From positions 1-19,546 of the forward strand of contig CALRGL010000009.1 in assembly GCA_943357275.1 (NCBI GenBank): a DNA stretch of 19,546 nt, given 5' to 3'. This document shows, piece by piece, positions 1 to 6,268 of this stretch. Origin of the DNA: Candidatus Uhrbacteria bacterium RIFOXYB12_FULL_58_10. Its GTDB lineage: Bacteria > Patescibacteriota > Patescibacteriia > UBA9934 > GWF2-40-263. Each line of letters starts with the position of its first letter. The stretch's first letter is position 1. The notes under the pieces are model-generated. The model saw only the letters and a list, made by a program, of their open reading frames with translations. It did no database searches and was not told the DNA's origin. Position numbers and translations under genes: made by a program.

Positions 1-2
1 CA

Positions 3-85
3 CACCACTCCAAATTCTTGGATACAAAACAGCCAATGAATTCTCGAGAGAATTCATTGGCTAGTCAAAACGAGGAGGAGTGGTG
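3..85. repeat. Nested perfect inverted repeat at window edge
   Basis: An outer 9-bp inverted repeat (CACCACTCC at 3-11, GGAGTGGTG at 77-85) encloses a perfect 15-bp inverted repeat (AGCCAATGAATTCTC at 31-45 and its complement at 48-62) with a 2-nt centre. It abuts the hairpin at 85-137. It reads the same on both strands, so it could form an RNA hairpin in either transcript or a DNA cruciform. No gene is supported here; the open frames across it look like shadows. Function unknown. Confidence 0.7.
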
Positions 86-137
86 CATTGAGGGGTTGAG
101 TATTTCTTTTATAAAAAGAAAAACCCCTGATCAATGC
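85..137 (-). terminator. Long hairpin, likely terminator for the 614-aa lipoprotein gene
   Basis: Three stacked arms pair in order: GCATTGA (85-91) with TCAATGC (131-137), GGGGTT (92-97) with AACCCC (122-127), and TTTCTTTT (103-110) with AAAAGAAA (114-121). It lies about 60 nt past the stop codon of the minus-strand gene ending at 198. The stem is almost symmetrical, so it could act on either strand. There is no clean U-run outside the stem, so intrinsic termination is plausible but not certain. The gap 138-197 shows nothing else. Confidence 0.55.
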
Positions 138-197
138 AGTGGATTCAGCCGAAGCTGTTGCATGGAGTCAGGGGCAGATGAAACAAGAAATGTCAGA

Positions 198-2042
198 TCA
201 CGGAACGTACAACACAGCACATCCCATCGGAGCACCATCCGGAGACCACTCGATGACGTCCGTCTCATCGGCGACCGTATTGTTGATACGGATCCGAATC
301 ACCGCATCACCATCGATCTCGGACGTGCGTCCGGCGCCCATGCACAACCAGTCATGTCCTGGATTGCCGATAGTCACGTTCAGCAAGACGTACTGCAAAC
401 CACGGGGGTCGACATCGTCCTGGTTGAGTGAGATCGACACAGAGGAACTGTTGACCGTCCACGGGGACGTACGATTCCACCGACGTCCGATTTCATCGGC
501 CGTACACAGATCATTGACACACGAAATTTCGTCGAAGCCAAGCTGAACATTCAGCTGGAGCGGCTCGCGATTACCAGGGAACATCACCGAAACCTCGAAG
601 TCCTGAGCCTGCACCTGACACACCTGATCGGCGTCGCCAGAGCAGTCATTGTCGAGACCGTCGTCACAGACTTCGGCTGCACCAGAGTGCACTGTGTTGT
701 CCATGTCGTTGCAGTCGCCGTTGTTGGTGACCATATTGGGAGCCGGAGGCGAGTTCGGACAACCCATGGTCGGCCGCGAACCATCATCACCGAAATGATC
801 ACGGTCAGCGTCCGGGAAGAACGCGATCTCCACACCGTCGTCGATCAGACCATCACAGTCGTCATCGACGCCGTTGCAAGACTCGGGCGCACCCGGGAAA
901 ACCATCGGATCATCATCGTCACAATCACTCGAGGCCGGAACGCCATCGTGATCGTTGTCCGGCTCGTTGCCACGAGGTGCACACGTCTGCGTGGTTCGAC
1001 GACTTCCACTGGGGAAGAAATCGATACCAAAGACGCACTCAGGCTCAGCTGCCGTACACCCAAGGGTGATCGAATTGTCACTGGGATCCTGACGATCGCG
1101 ATCGCACGGCTGACATTCACCCATGTAGCAGAGACGGCCGTAGGGATCGTTGTTGCAATCCGCGTCCACCTCGCACTCGGGCACCTGACAAATCCGCAGA
1201 TCCGTTCCGCCGTTGTCGACGTTGTTGCAGATCTGACTGTTGGGGCAATCTTCGTCACGTACACACTGCTCGGGCATCTGACCGTTGTGGCAAGCCACAA
1301 AGGTCATGGCCGTGTCCGCTTCCGGAACCCCGTCGTTGTTCACGTCGGGACCATAGACGATCACGAGCCCACCGTCGACACACTGCTCCTCGCTCGCCTC
1401 TTGAGGAGGCAAGAACGCGAAGCCACGACCGTCTTGGCCATTCTGGCCACTGCAGATCGGAAGCGAAACGACCATTGTCTCTTCGTCCGGAAGACCATCC
1501 ATGTCCGCGTCGGGTCCGGCAACGATGAAGAAGCCGTTACCGCCGGGACAAGCGTTTTCCGCCGGAACGAAGATCGCTGCGATGCCAGTTCCGTTCTGAC
1601 CGTTTTCCCCCGGTTCGCCAGGTTGTCCAGGCGTTGGTTCGTCGGTCTCATCGGTCTGACCATCACAATCGTTGTCCTTGCCGTCGGTACAGTCCTCGGG
1701 CGCGCCGACGTAGACCGTGGGGTCCGTGTCGTCGCAATCCGCAGGACCGGCGAGCCGGCCATCATTGTCATCGTCGTGCAGTTCGTTCTCACTGGCGTCC
1801 GACTGGGTACCGGCGTCGGTCTGAACCTCTCCGACATCCGGTGACTCCACATCGATTTCCCGAACCGCGTCGGGCTCGACGTCCGGCTGGATACCGGCGT
1901 CGGGCGCGACGGGCGGGGCGGAATCGACTCGCTGGACAGTGCCGGCCTCGGGGTCTTCGAAACCCACGACGGCTGGCGTGTTGCTGATGCAGCCGCTGAG
2001 CGCGACCAGGGAAAGGGCCAAACAACCGAACAAATTCCTCAT
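198..2042 (-). CDS. Secreted lipoprotein with three MopE-like calcium-binding-type motifs
   Basis: 614 aa. The start chosen is the ATG at 2042: it follows GAGGAG by 8 nt and gives a signal peptide with lipobox LSGC (Cys18), whereas the GTG at 2051 lies almost on the Shine-Dalgarno site. An acidic, Ala/Pro-rich stretch (about 30-90) leads to three MopE-like motifs (near 90-133, 365-400 and 440-475), each with DCDD/DCND, a P-G-A-x-E-type core and DNDCDG or similar. These Asp-rich loops resemble calcium-binding repeats of MopE and thrombospondin type 3. Between them are a short collagen-like G-x-x run (about 138-153), D-x-D-x-D-G-x-P loops and Cys-rich segments. The last ~130 residues form a beta-rich domain with a DWLCM motif shared with the neighbour at 2516-3289. 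It is probably surface-anchored; ligand unknown. Family-level similarity is to myxobacterial and CPR secreted proteins; the exact role is not recognised. Preceded by the conserved leader RNA. Confidence 0.85.
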   Translation of the reverse strand: MRNLFGCLALSLVALSGCISNTPAVVGFEDPEAGTVQRVDSAPPVAPDAGIQPDVEPDAVREIDVESPDVGEVQTDAGTQSDASENELHDDDNDGRLAGPADCDDTDPTVYVGAPEDCTDGKDNDCDGQTDETDEPTPGQPGEPGENGQNGTGIAAIFVPAENACPGGNGFFIVAGPDADMDGLPDEETMVVSLPICSGQNGQDGRGFAFLPPQEASEEQCVDGGLVIVYGPDVNNDGVPEADTAMTFVACHNGQMPEQCVRDEDCPNSQICNNVDNGGTDLRICQVPECEVDADCNNDPYGRLCYMGECQPCDRDRQDPSDNSITLGCTAAEPECVFGIDFFPSGSRRTTQTCAPRGNEPDNDHDGVPASSDCDDDDPMVFPGAPESCNGVDDDCDGLIDDGVEIAFFPDADRDHFGDDGSRPTMGCPNSPPAPNMVTNNGDCNDMDNTVHSGAAEVCDDGLDNDCSGDADQVCQVQAQDFEVSVMFPGNREPLQLNVQLGFDEISCVNDLCTADEIGRRWNRTSPWTVNSSSVSISLNQDDVDPRGLQYVLLNVTIGNPGHDWLCMGAGRTSEIDGDAVIRIRINNTVADETDVIEWSPDGAPMGCAVLYVP

Positions 2043-2188
2043 GACGTTCACTCCTCGAAATAGGGTTCTCCCCGGAATTGGGGCGTTGAACTCCTACGTT
2101 CTCACGCAGGCCCACAGCGCCCCGACGGGGACATCGACTTCTGTGGAACAAAAGGCTCGAATATCAAGCATTTCGTTCCAAAGAAGTC
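2043..2188 (-). promoter_or_regulatory. Structured 5' leader RNA, copy A
   Basis: This untranslated leader sits between the promoter at 2239-2267 and the ATG at 2042. Read on the minus strand it predicts four hairpins. P1 has a tip stem at 2055's far side, 2155-2160 with 2164-2169. P2 is CCACAG (2141-2146) with CUGUGG (2112-2117), enclosing a CCCC/GGGG stem (2127-2130 with 2120-2123). P3 is a 7-bp stem (2104-2110 with 2093-2099) with a GAGA loop. P4 is CCCC/GGGG (2080-2083 with 2070-2073) just before the Shine-Dalgarno site. The P2 5' strand can instead join an 18-nt pairing (2136-2153 with 2171-2188), so P1 and P2 are alternatives. Copy B at 4950-5087 is almost identical from P2 to P4. Function is inferred as cis-regulation; not matched to a known riboswitch class. 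Confidence 0.7.
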
Positions 2189-2238
2189 CCCTTCTCAAGG
2201 TCAAAAACAGTGTTCTTGTGCCCTGTTTATGACAGAGA

Positions 2239-2267
2239 AGAATACCACGAAATGGTGTTTTTGTCAA
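2239..2267 (-). promoter_or_regulatory. Sigma70 promoter of the 614-aa lipoprotein gene
   Basis: On the minus strand TTGACA (2262-2267), a 17-nt spacer and TATTCT (2239-2244). The predicted start near 2231 gives a leader of about 190 nt. The spacer (AAAACACCATTTCGTGG) matches 15 of 17 bases of the spacer in the promoter at 17566-17594 and carries an imperfect version (5 of 7 pairs) of the same ACAAAAT-N4-ATTTTGT palindrome (2247-2264), a possible operator. Confidence 0.85.
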
Positions 2268-2316
2268 GGAATTCCCGGTGTTTTTCTTCGAAATCGAAGA
2301 AGGAATATGGCTGAAG

Positions 2317-2396
2317 GGCGGACGCTAGGCCCGCCCGTACGATTCCCCTGTATTTTTCTAGGAAATCGTAAGGGCAGGCCTTGCTTCCAGTCCGCC
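2317..2396. repeat. Large imperfect palindrome (REP-like) between the lipoprotein genes
   Basis: Arms pair outside-in: GGCGGAC (2317-2323) with GTCCGCC (2390-2396), GGCC (2328-2331) with GGCC (2377-2380), GCCC (2333-2336) with GGGC (2372-2375), TACGATT (2338-2344) with AATCGTA (2364-2370). A 17-nt part, CTAGGCCCGCCCGTACG (2325-2341), recurs exactly at 18634-18650 in another intergenic gap, so this is a dispersed, non-coding repeat. A second GCC/GGC-rich hairpin follows at about 2391-2428. The gap 2270-2464 holds nothing else recognisable. Confidence 0.75.
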
Positions 2397-2464
2397 ATAG
2401 CCTTGGCGACGGCGGGTGCCTGCCCAGTCTCGCAAATACATACCAAAATCCAAAAAAAACCAAT

Positions 2465-2492
2465 AAAAAAACGCCCCGAATTGCTTCGAGAC
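2465..2492 (-). terminator. Rho-independent terminator of the 257-aa lipoprotein gene
   Basis: Minus strand: a CUCGAA-GCAA-UUCGGG stem followed by GGCG and a run of seven U (2465-2471). It lies ~25 nt past the stop at 2516. Another self-complementary GGCCCT/AGGGCC hairpin lies directly at the stop codon (about 2502-2518). Confidence 0.75.
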
Positions 2493-2515
2493 GTGTAGAG
2501 GGCCCTTGAGAGGGC

Positions 2516-3289
2516 CTAGTTGAGAAGCCGTCGGACCAGGGCGCCGACGTTGGCAGCACCCGAACAGCCGCTATCGAACGCCACGGGGCTTGCGGCACCG
2601 GACATGATATGACCATCCAGGCTGATCTCGACATCCGCCCTGAGAGACGGATTGCCGTGAACAAGCATGCACAGCCAGTCATCGTCCTGACCGACGATTT
2701 CACCATTTCGCACGTCGCTCTCCTGGCGGAAAAACGAAGAGTTGAAACGGATCCATCCAGACTCCTTCACCGTGACCTGAACGAGAATCTCGTTGTCATG
2801 CAGCTGCCAGAAAGCCGACTGGTGCCAGTCACGGCAGTCCTCCGGACGCGAAACATCCGAACAATAACCGTAGCTGAAGTCGATACCGGGCAGAACCTCG
2901 GAGGTCGTCACACGGATCTGAAGCAGATGCTCACCCTCGACCTGGTCGGGGGTACCACACTCACCACAATCCTCGTCGATCTCACCGTCGCAGTCGTTGT
3001 CCTTGGCGTCCTCGATCTCGGGAGCACCGGGGTAGACTGTGTCGTCGTTGTCGTCGCAGTCGACCTCGTGGGTCACACTGGGACGATATCCGTCACCGTC
3101 GTGATCGACGATCGCGGGTTCACCACCCGAACCGCCGTCACCACCCATGCCTCCCATACCATCTTCACCACCACCTCGACCGCTGTCGGCCTCCTCGCCA
3201 CCGTTGTCGGCGACTCGTGAAACCTCGGCGTCGTGAACACAAGCAACGAGAGCCATGGCCAAAGCCAGACACAGGGACAAGTATCGCAT
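2516..3289 (-). CDS. Secreted lipoprotein with one MopE-like motif, paralogous C-terminus to the 614-aa protein
   Basis: 257 aa from the ATG at 3289, which follows GGAG by 9 nt and begins a signal peptide with lipobox LVAC (Cys17). An upstream in-frame ATG at 3355 would put charged residues before the signal peptide and falls in the promoter, so it was rejected. A Gly/Met-rich low-complexity spacer (about 35-57) is followed by a D-x-D-G-D-G loop and one MopE-like motif (about 61-108) with VDCDDNDDTVYPGAPE and DNDCDGEIDE. The remaining ~135 residues are a beta-rich domain aligning by eye with the C-terminus of the 614-aa protein (Cys pair, Trp-rich centre, DWLCM, and a late Cys). Likely displayed on the cell surface; ligand unknown. 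It has its own promoter and terminator and lacks the structured leader of its two neighbours. Confidence 0.85.
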   Translation of the reverse strand: MRYLSLCLALAMALVACVHDAEVSRVADNGGEEADSGRGGGEDGMGGMGGDGGSGGEPAIVDHDGDGYRPSVTHEVDCDDNDDTVYPGAPEIEDAKDNDCDGEIDEDCGECGTPDQVEGEHLLQIRVTTSEVLPGIDFSYGYCSDVSRPEDCRDWHQSAFWQLHDNEILVQVTVKESGWIRFNSSFFRQESDVRNGEIVGQDDDWLCMLVHGNPSLRADVEISLDGHIMSGAASPVAFDSGCSGAANVGALVRRLLN

Positions 3290-3353
3290 CGCGGATATCT
3301 CCTTCTCCTCGGGGTTAAACAAATGCCGGAAAGGCGAATTTTGAGGAGATGTC

Positions 3354-3382
3354 ACTGTACCCTATTTTGAAGTTTCTGTCAA
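3354..3382 (-). promoter_or_regulatory. Sigma70 promoter of the 257-aa lipoprotein gene
   Basis: Minus strand TTGACA (3377-3382), 17-nt spacer, TACAGT (3354-3359). The predicted transcript starts near 3347, leaving a leader of about 57 nt with an AGGAG-type ribosome site. The spacer lacks the ACAAAAT palindrome seen at other surface-protein promoters. Confidence 0.85.
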
Positions 3383-3406
3383 GATCCTCTGGATCGAAAA
3401 CAATAT

Positions 3407-3436
3407 AAAAACGAGCAAATCTTTTGGAAATGCTCG
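3407..3436 (-). terminator. Rho-independent terminator of the 493-aa gene
   Basis: Minus strand: CGAGCA (3431-3436) pairs with TGCTCG (3412-3417), followed by UUUUU (3407-3411). It lies about 20 nt after the stop codon at 3458 and ahead of the promoter at 3354-3382, so the two genes are separate transcription units. Confidence 0.8.
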
Positions 3437-3457
3437 CAGAGTGCCCCTTTCGAGGAC

Positions 3458-4939
3458 TTAGAAAAGCGGACCGAAACCGGGAGCGACCTCGAGACTCAAC
3501 ATCCAAACCGCACCACCTTCCGTGGTGGGCTTGAAGCCGGGACCCGTGGAGCCATAGGACTCGTAACCACCACCGAGGCGTGCCGAGAAGGCCGTCTGCC
3601 ACGGTCCTGCCATGTCCAGCAGATACGTATAAGACGGACCGACCAGGAAACCACGGCTCAGAGCATTCGAACTCAGGACCGTTCCGCCCGACTCGTGCTC
3701 GAAGTAGCTCAGGGTGCCACCGACGAAGTTCGCCGTGTTCCACAGACGCCACTCGTTGCCAAGGCCGACCGAATACATGATCCCCGTCTCGTTATCGCCC
3801 GAGGGACCTTCGTCCCAAATCGGATCGAGACGAGCCGTGGCGAACCACCGAGAATCGGGCATCTGATAACCGATGTTCAGACCGAACTGGGCTGCAAGCG
3901 CGACATTGTCACGCGCCACACCCAGCGTCTGCCCGCGCCGATTGCGCAGAGGCATTCCGCCCTGAAACTTGGAACCGAAACCGAGAGAAAGCTCGAGCAT
4001 CAGACCATTCGAAGCCGTTGCGTTCGCCAGATCACCAGCATCGTCTGCCGATTTCTGAGCCGTCCGCACCAACTTACCCAGATCTTTCTGTCCAGACTGA
4101 AGATTCTTGATCTCACCTCCCTGACGAGTCTGACCCGACTCCAGTGTGCCGACACGACCCGTGAGAGCCGTGACATCACCCTTGAGCTGAAGCTCGGACT
4201 TGAGAATGAGTTCGATGACTCCATCCTTACCGTCGAGCTTGGTGAGGCGTTCGGACATCGTACTGCTATCCTGAATGAGAGTCGCGATGGTCTTCGTATG
4301 ACCGTCGACCGTTTCTTTCAGAGCAGCGAGAGCCTTTCCACCTCCACCACCGGAACCGCCACCGCTACCGGTGTACGACCCGCCGATGCACCGACCTTCG
4401 AGGGCCGGATTCGGAAGCCAGTTCAGAATGCGGAAAGCTTCGCGCTTCTCCTCGATGAACGTGTTGTACTCGTCTTCCGACTTGACTTCACGGACTCCGT
4501 TGCAGTTGGTATCCAGGAAGAAGAAACCCGGCTTGAGGCCGAATGCCCCTCTCGAGAACACCACCTCACACTTCGCAGGAGTCGCCGCCTGACAGTTCGT
4601 GATCTCGCTCTCGATTCGCTCGAGACAGACCGGATCTGCCAGGTTGCACTTCCCGCTGTTGCGGGCGAAAGTCAGAGTGCTTTCGGCGATCGCGAGATCA
4701 CCATCGTCACTTCCCGACGCCGTACAATCCTCGTCCACGCCGTTGTTCGGAATCTCCCGGGCGGCCGGGTTGATCCGCGAATCCGCGTCGTTGCAGTCCT
4801 CCGTCCCACGATAAGTCGCGCCGGCACAATAGCCGTCGTGATCGCCGTCGTCCCCGCAATTAAAAATACGCACGGGAACCGCACCGAAGACCGAGGACAC
4901 CGAAAGTGTCACCAGACAGGAAGCCAAGAACTTTTCCAT
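3458..4939 (-). CDS. Secreted protein: MopE-like motif, coiled coil, beta-barrel-like C-terminus
   Basis: 493 aa. The ATG at 4939 follows AGGAG by 7 nt. A Sec signal peptide (1-20, ending VFGA) is followed by a MopE-like region (about 27-80; EDCNDADSRINPAA, NNGVDEDC), a Cys-containing globular part to ~185, a Gly/Ser linker (186-201), and a 110-residue heptad-rich segment (202-311) predicted to be a coiled coil. The last ~180 residues (312-493) show about eight alternating amphipathic segments rich in Gly and aromatics (such as LMLELSLGFG, GIMYSVGLGNEWRLW, AFSARLGGGYESYG) and end in Phe. That order (passenger, coiled coil, barrel) resembles outer-membrane or trimeric-autotransporter-like proteins, which would be surprising in a CPR cell lacking an outer membrane. 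An extracellular beta-sandwich is the alternative. Preceded by leader copy B. Confidence 0.8.
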   Translation of the reverse strand: MEKFLASCLVTLSVSSVFGAVPVRIFNCGDDGDHDGYCAGATYRGTEDCNDADSRINPAAREIPNNGVDEDCTASGSDDGDLAIAESTLTFARNSGKCNLADPVCLERIESEITNCQAATPAKCEVVFSRGAFGLKPGFFFLDTNCNGVREVKSEDEYNTFIEEKREAFRILNWLPNPALEGRCIGGSYTGSGGGSGGGGGKALAALKETVDGHTKTIATLIQDSSTMSERLTKLDGKDGVIELILKSELQLKGDVTALTGRVGTLESGQTRQGGEIKNLQSGQKDLGKLVRTAQKSADDAGDLANATASNGLMLELSLGFGSKFQGGMPLRNRRGQTLGVARDNVALAAQFGLNIGYQMPDSRWFATARLDPIWDEGPSGDNETGIMYSVGLGNEWRLWNTANFVGGTLSYFEHESGGTVLSSNALSRGFLVGPSYTYLLDMAGPWQTAFSARLGGGYESYGSTGPGFKPTTEGGAVWMLSLEVAPGFGPLF

Positions 4940-4949
4940 TTGAGCACTC

Positions 4950-5087
4950 CTCCGAAATTGGTTTCTCCCCGAAATTGGGGCGTTGAACTCCTACGTATTA
5001 CGCAGGCCCACAGCGCCCCGACGGGGACATCGACTTCTGTGGAACAAAACGCTCGTCTAAAGACAAACGCTTGATTCCACAGAGGTC
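4950..5087 (-). promoter_or_regulatory. Structured 5' leader RNA, copy B
   Basis: Second copy of the leader, upstream of the 493-aa gene. Sequence from P2 to P4 is almost identical to copy A: P2 CCACAG/CUGUGG (5037-5042 with 5008-5013) with inner CCCC/GGGG (5023-5026 with 5016-5019), P3 (5000-5006 with 4990-4996) and P4 (4977-4980 with 4967-4970). The P1 tip has diverged from copy A but still pairs over 8 bp (5062-5069 with 5050-5057). The alternative long pairing is retained too (5071-5087 with 5032-5049). Its 5' edge abuts the stop codon of the broken small gene at 5088, so here the element is intercistronic rather than close to the promoter. Confidence 0.7.
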
Positions 5088-5356
5088 TTACCTCAAAGGA
5101 GTTTCGGACATAGCCGATTCGGGAGTGTTGAATGACGGTACATATTCACCTAGCCAAAGCCGGGTATCAAGACGCTGAGCCATCAATGTATCTATAATTT
5201 TGTCGATACGTATTACTTCTAGACAGTTACCTCTGAAATCCTGAAATTCGACAATCCCGAACCGACCATGTCTTCAAGTGATTCGACATCTGTAGTCCAG
5301 CAAGGAGGAGGTGCTGTGCCACGGACATCAAATCGCTTAAAGACAGGTTGATTCAT
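5088..5356 (-). pseudogene. Small gene split by a one-base frameshift (~89 aa if repaired)
   Basis: ATG at 5356 opens a 45-codon frame ending at TAG 5219-5221 (MNQPVFKRFDVRGTAPPPCW...). An overlapping frame with no stop for 62 codons ends at TAA 5088-5090 and includes HGRFGIVEFQDFRGNCLEVI and DTRLWLGEYVPSF. Inserting one base near the GAAGACATGG segment (about 5268-5275) joins them into one 89-residue protein of ordinary composition. A good promoter lies just upstream (5386-5414). No family is recognised. Alternatives: a sequencing error, a programmed -1 shift (no obvious slippery heptamer), or chance. There is no strong Shine-Dalgarno site. Confidence 0.5.
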
Positions 5357-5385
5357 AAGTTGAAAAGAACTTTTACGAACGTCGA

Positions 5386-5414
5386 AATATAGCATCTGTG
5401 ACGGTTTTTGTCAA
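5386..5414 (-). promoter_or_regulatory. Sigma70 promoter upstream of the small gene and leader copy B
   Basis: Minus strand TTGACA (5409-5414), 17-nt spacer, TATATT (5386-5391). Transcription from about 5379 would read the frameshifted small gene, then leader copy B, then the 493-aa gene; the leader for the latter would be ~440 nt. No better promoter was seen between 5087 and 5380. Confidence 0.8.
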
Positions 5415-5492
5415 GACATCCCATCCACAGCTGGAACCTTGACCAATAAAAACGGGTCTGATAAAATTCCGCAGGAATCCAAAAAATAAAAC

Positions 5493-5516
5493 AAAAAAGC
5501 CCTTAAAAAGGCCTTT
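5493..5516 (-). terminator. Likely terminator of the envelope operon
   Basis: Minus strand stem AAAGGCC with GGGCUUU (one internal mismatch), loop UUUUUAA, then a U-rich tail (5493-5498). It overlaps the stop codon of the 11-codon ORF at 5515-5550 and ends the operon that closes with the Wzz-like gene. The gap 5415-5490 holds nothing recognisable. Confidence 0.55.
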
Positions 5517-5550
5517 AAGTCCGTTTGAATGACTTAGAAATGATGCTCAT
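5515..5550 (-). CDS. Possible 11-residue peptide ORF inside an inverted repeat
   Basis: ATG at 5550 encodes MSIISKSFKRT and stops at TAA 5515-5517. It is preceded by GAGGAGGAGG, the strongest Shine-Dalgarno-like site in the window, 4 nt from the ATG. The codons for residues 4-11 form one arm of the 22-bp inverted repeat 5520-5541 / 5578-5599, and the ribosome site sits in the loop. It could be a real small basic peptide, a leader peptide or a hairpin that binds ribosomes; it could also be coincidence. Confidence 0.35.
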   Translation of the reverse strand: MSIISKSFKRT

Positions 5551-5599
5551 CGCGCCTCCTCCTCGCGTTGAATCGTTATTTCTAAGTCATTTGAGCGGA
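5520..5599. repeat. 22-bp imperfect inverted repeat downstream of the Wzz-like gene
   Basis: Arms 5520-5541 and 5578-5599 match at 19 of 22 positions, with a core of 14 perfect pairs (AATGACTTAGAAAT). The 36-nt loop contains a short CGCG-CCTCCTCCT-CGCG hairpin whose minus-strand loop is AGGAGGAGG. It starts 6 nt after the Wzz stop codon. Confidence 0.8.
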
Positions 5600-5605
5600 T
5601 TTTTG

Positions 5606-6241
5606 TTATTCATGGATCAACTGATGGCGTCTTCGGATGCGTTCTGTTTGAAGCAAAACATACAAAATGCCGAAAAATCCTCCTAAAAACAGTCCAGAAA
5701 TGGCGTTTGCGATAACGTTTGGCTTGACTGGCCATCGACTATTAAGCGGTTCATCGACCAAACGTACCTGAATATTGGATCCGGAAGTGTACTCACTGAC
5801 CCTGTCTGTGAGAACAAAAGCTACAGCTCGAACCAATTGTTCGGCCTGTTGTACATCTTGGTGGTAAGCGGTGAGTGTTAACAGTCCAGAACCCACAGAA
5901 ACGGACGCATCGACTGTCTTACCCCACTCTCGTCGTCGCTTGTTTGGGTCTGTTGGAAAACTGTTGTCGTCAATTCGAAAACCGGATTTCAAGACTTGGT
6001 CAAAAAATGTACTCGTATAAACAATCGTCGAAAGATTATCGGCGATGCGTTCTTCTGCTCGAGAAGCTGTATAAGCATCCACGGAAGAGTCTGATTGCAG
6101 AATGAGCAAACGAGCCGTTGAGGAATAGCGTAGAGGTTGAACAAAGGAAATAATGAGGGCAAGAACAAGTCCAAGAAGGCCCATCATGATGATTGTCTGC
6201 CATCCTCCGAGCAAATCGTTCACGTGATTTGTTGTTGGCAT
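5606..6241 (-). CDS. Wzz-like polysaccharide chain-length / copolymerase protein
   Basis: 211 aa. Two membrane segments (about 17-36 and 178-198) flank an extracytoplasmic alpha/beta domain. The N-terminal part matches the Wzz domain pattern (WQTIIMMGLLGLVLALIISF, then YSSTARLLIL), and the Pro-rich stretch before the second membrane segment (DEPLNSRWPVKPN) is typical of Wzz/polysaccharide copolymerases, which set the length of surface glycans exported by Wzy/Wzx or ABC systems. There is no fused tyrosine kinase domain. Last gene of the operon, 27 nt after the previous stop. A TATACT box at 6256-6261 could give a short-leader internal promoter with a start near 6249. Confidence 0.8.
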   Translation of the reverse strand: MPTTNHVNDLLGGWQTIIMMGLLGLVLALIISFVQPLRYSSTARLLILQSDSSVDAYTASRAEERIADNLSTIVYTSTFFDQVLKSGFRIDDNSFPTDPNKRRREWGKTVDASVSVGSGLLTLTAYHQDVQQAEQLVRAVAFVLTDRVSEYTSGSNIQVRLVDEPLNSRWPVKPNVIANAISGLFLGGFFGILYVLLQTERIRRRHQLIHE

Positions 6242-6268
6242 AAAAGGTTTCTTTCAGTATACCTCAAC

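Noticed and set aside
687..1844. Long plus-strand open frame (385 codons) opposite the 614-aa lipoprotein
   Set aside because: It is the complement of Asp/Gly-rich MopE-like coding sequence; its translation is Val/Thr/Arg-rich, with no ribosome site or promoter.
2224..2706. Minus-strand 159-codon frame over the region 2227-2706
   Set aside because: It is out of frame with the 257-aa lipoprotein and runs through its terminator and the GC-rich palindrome.
3695..5074. 459-codon plus-strand frame opposite the 493-aa gene
   Set aside because: It runs through leader copy B and has no Shine-Dalgarno site; the minus-strand protein has a signal peptide, motif order and a ribosome site.
198..5090. 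CRISPR array or tandem repeat region
   Set aside because: Apparent repetition comes from Asp-rich protein motifs and the duplicated leader; there are no regular repeat-spacer units.
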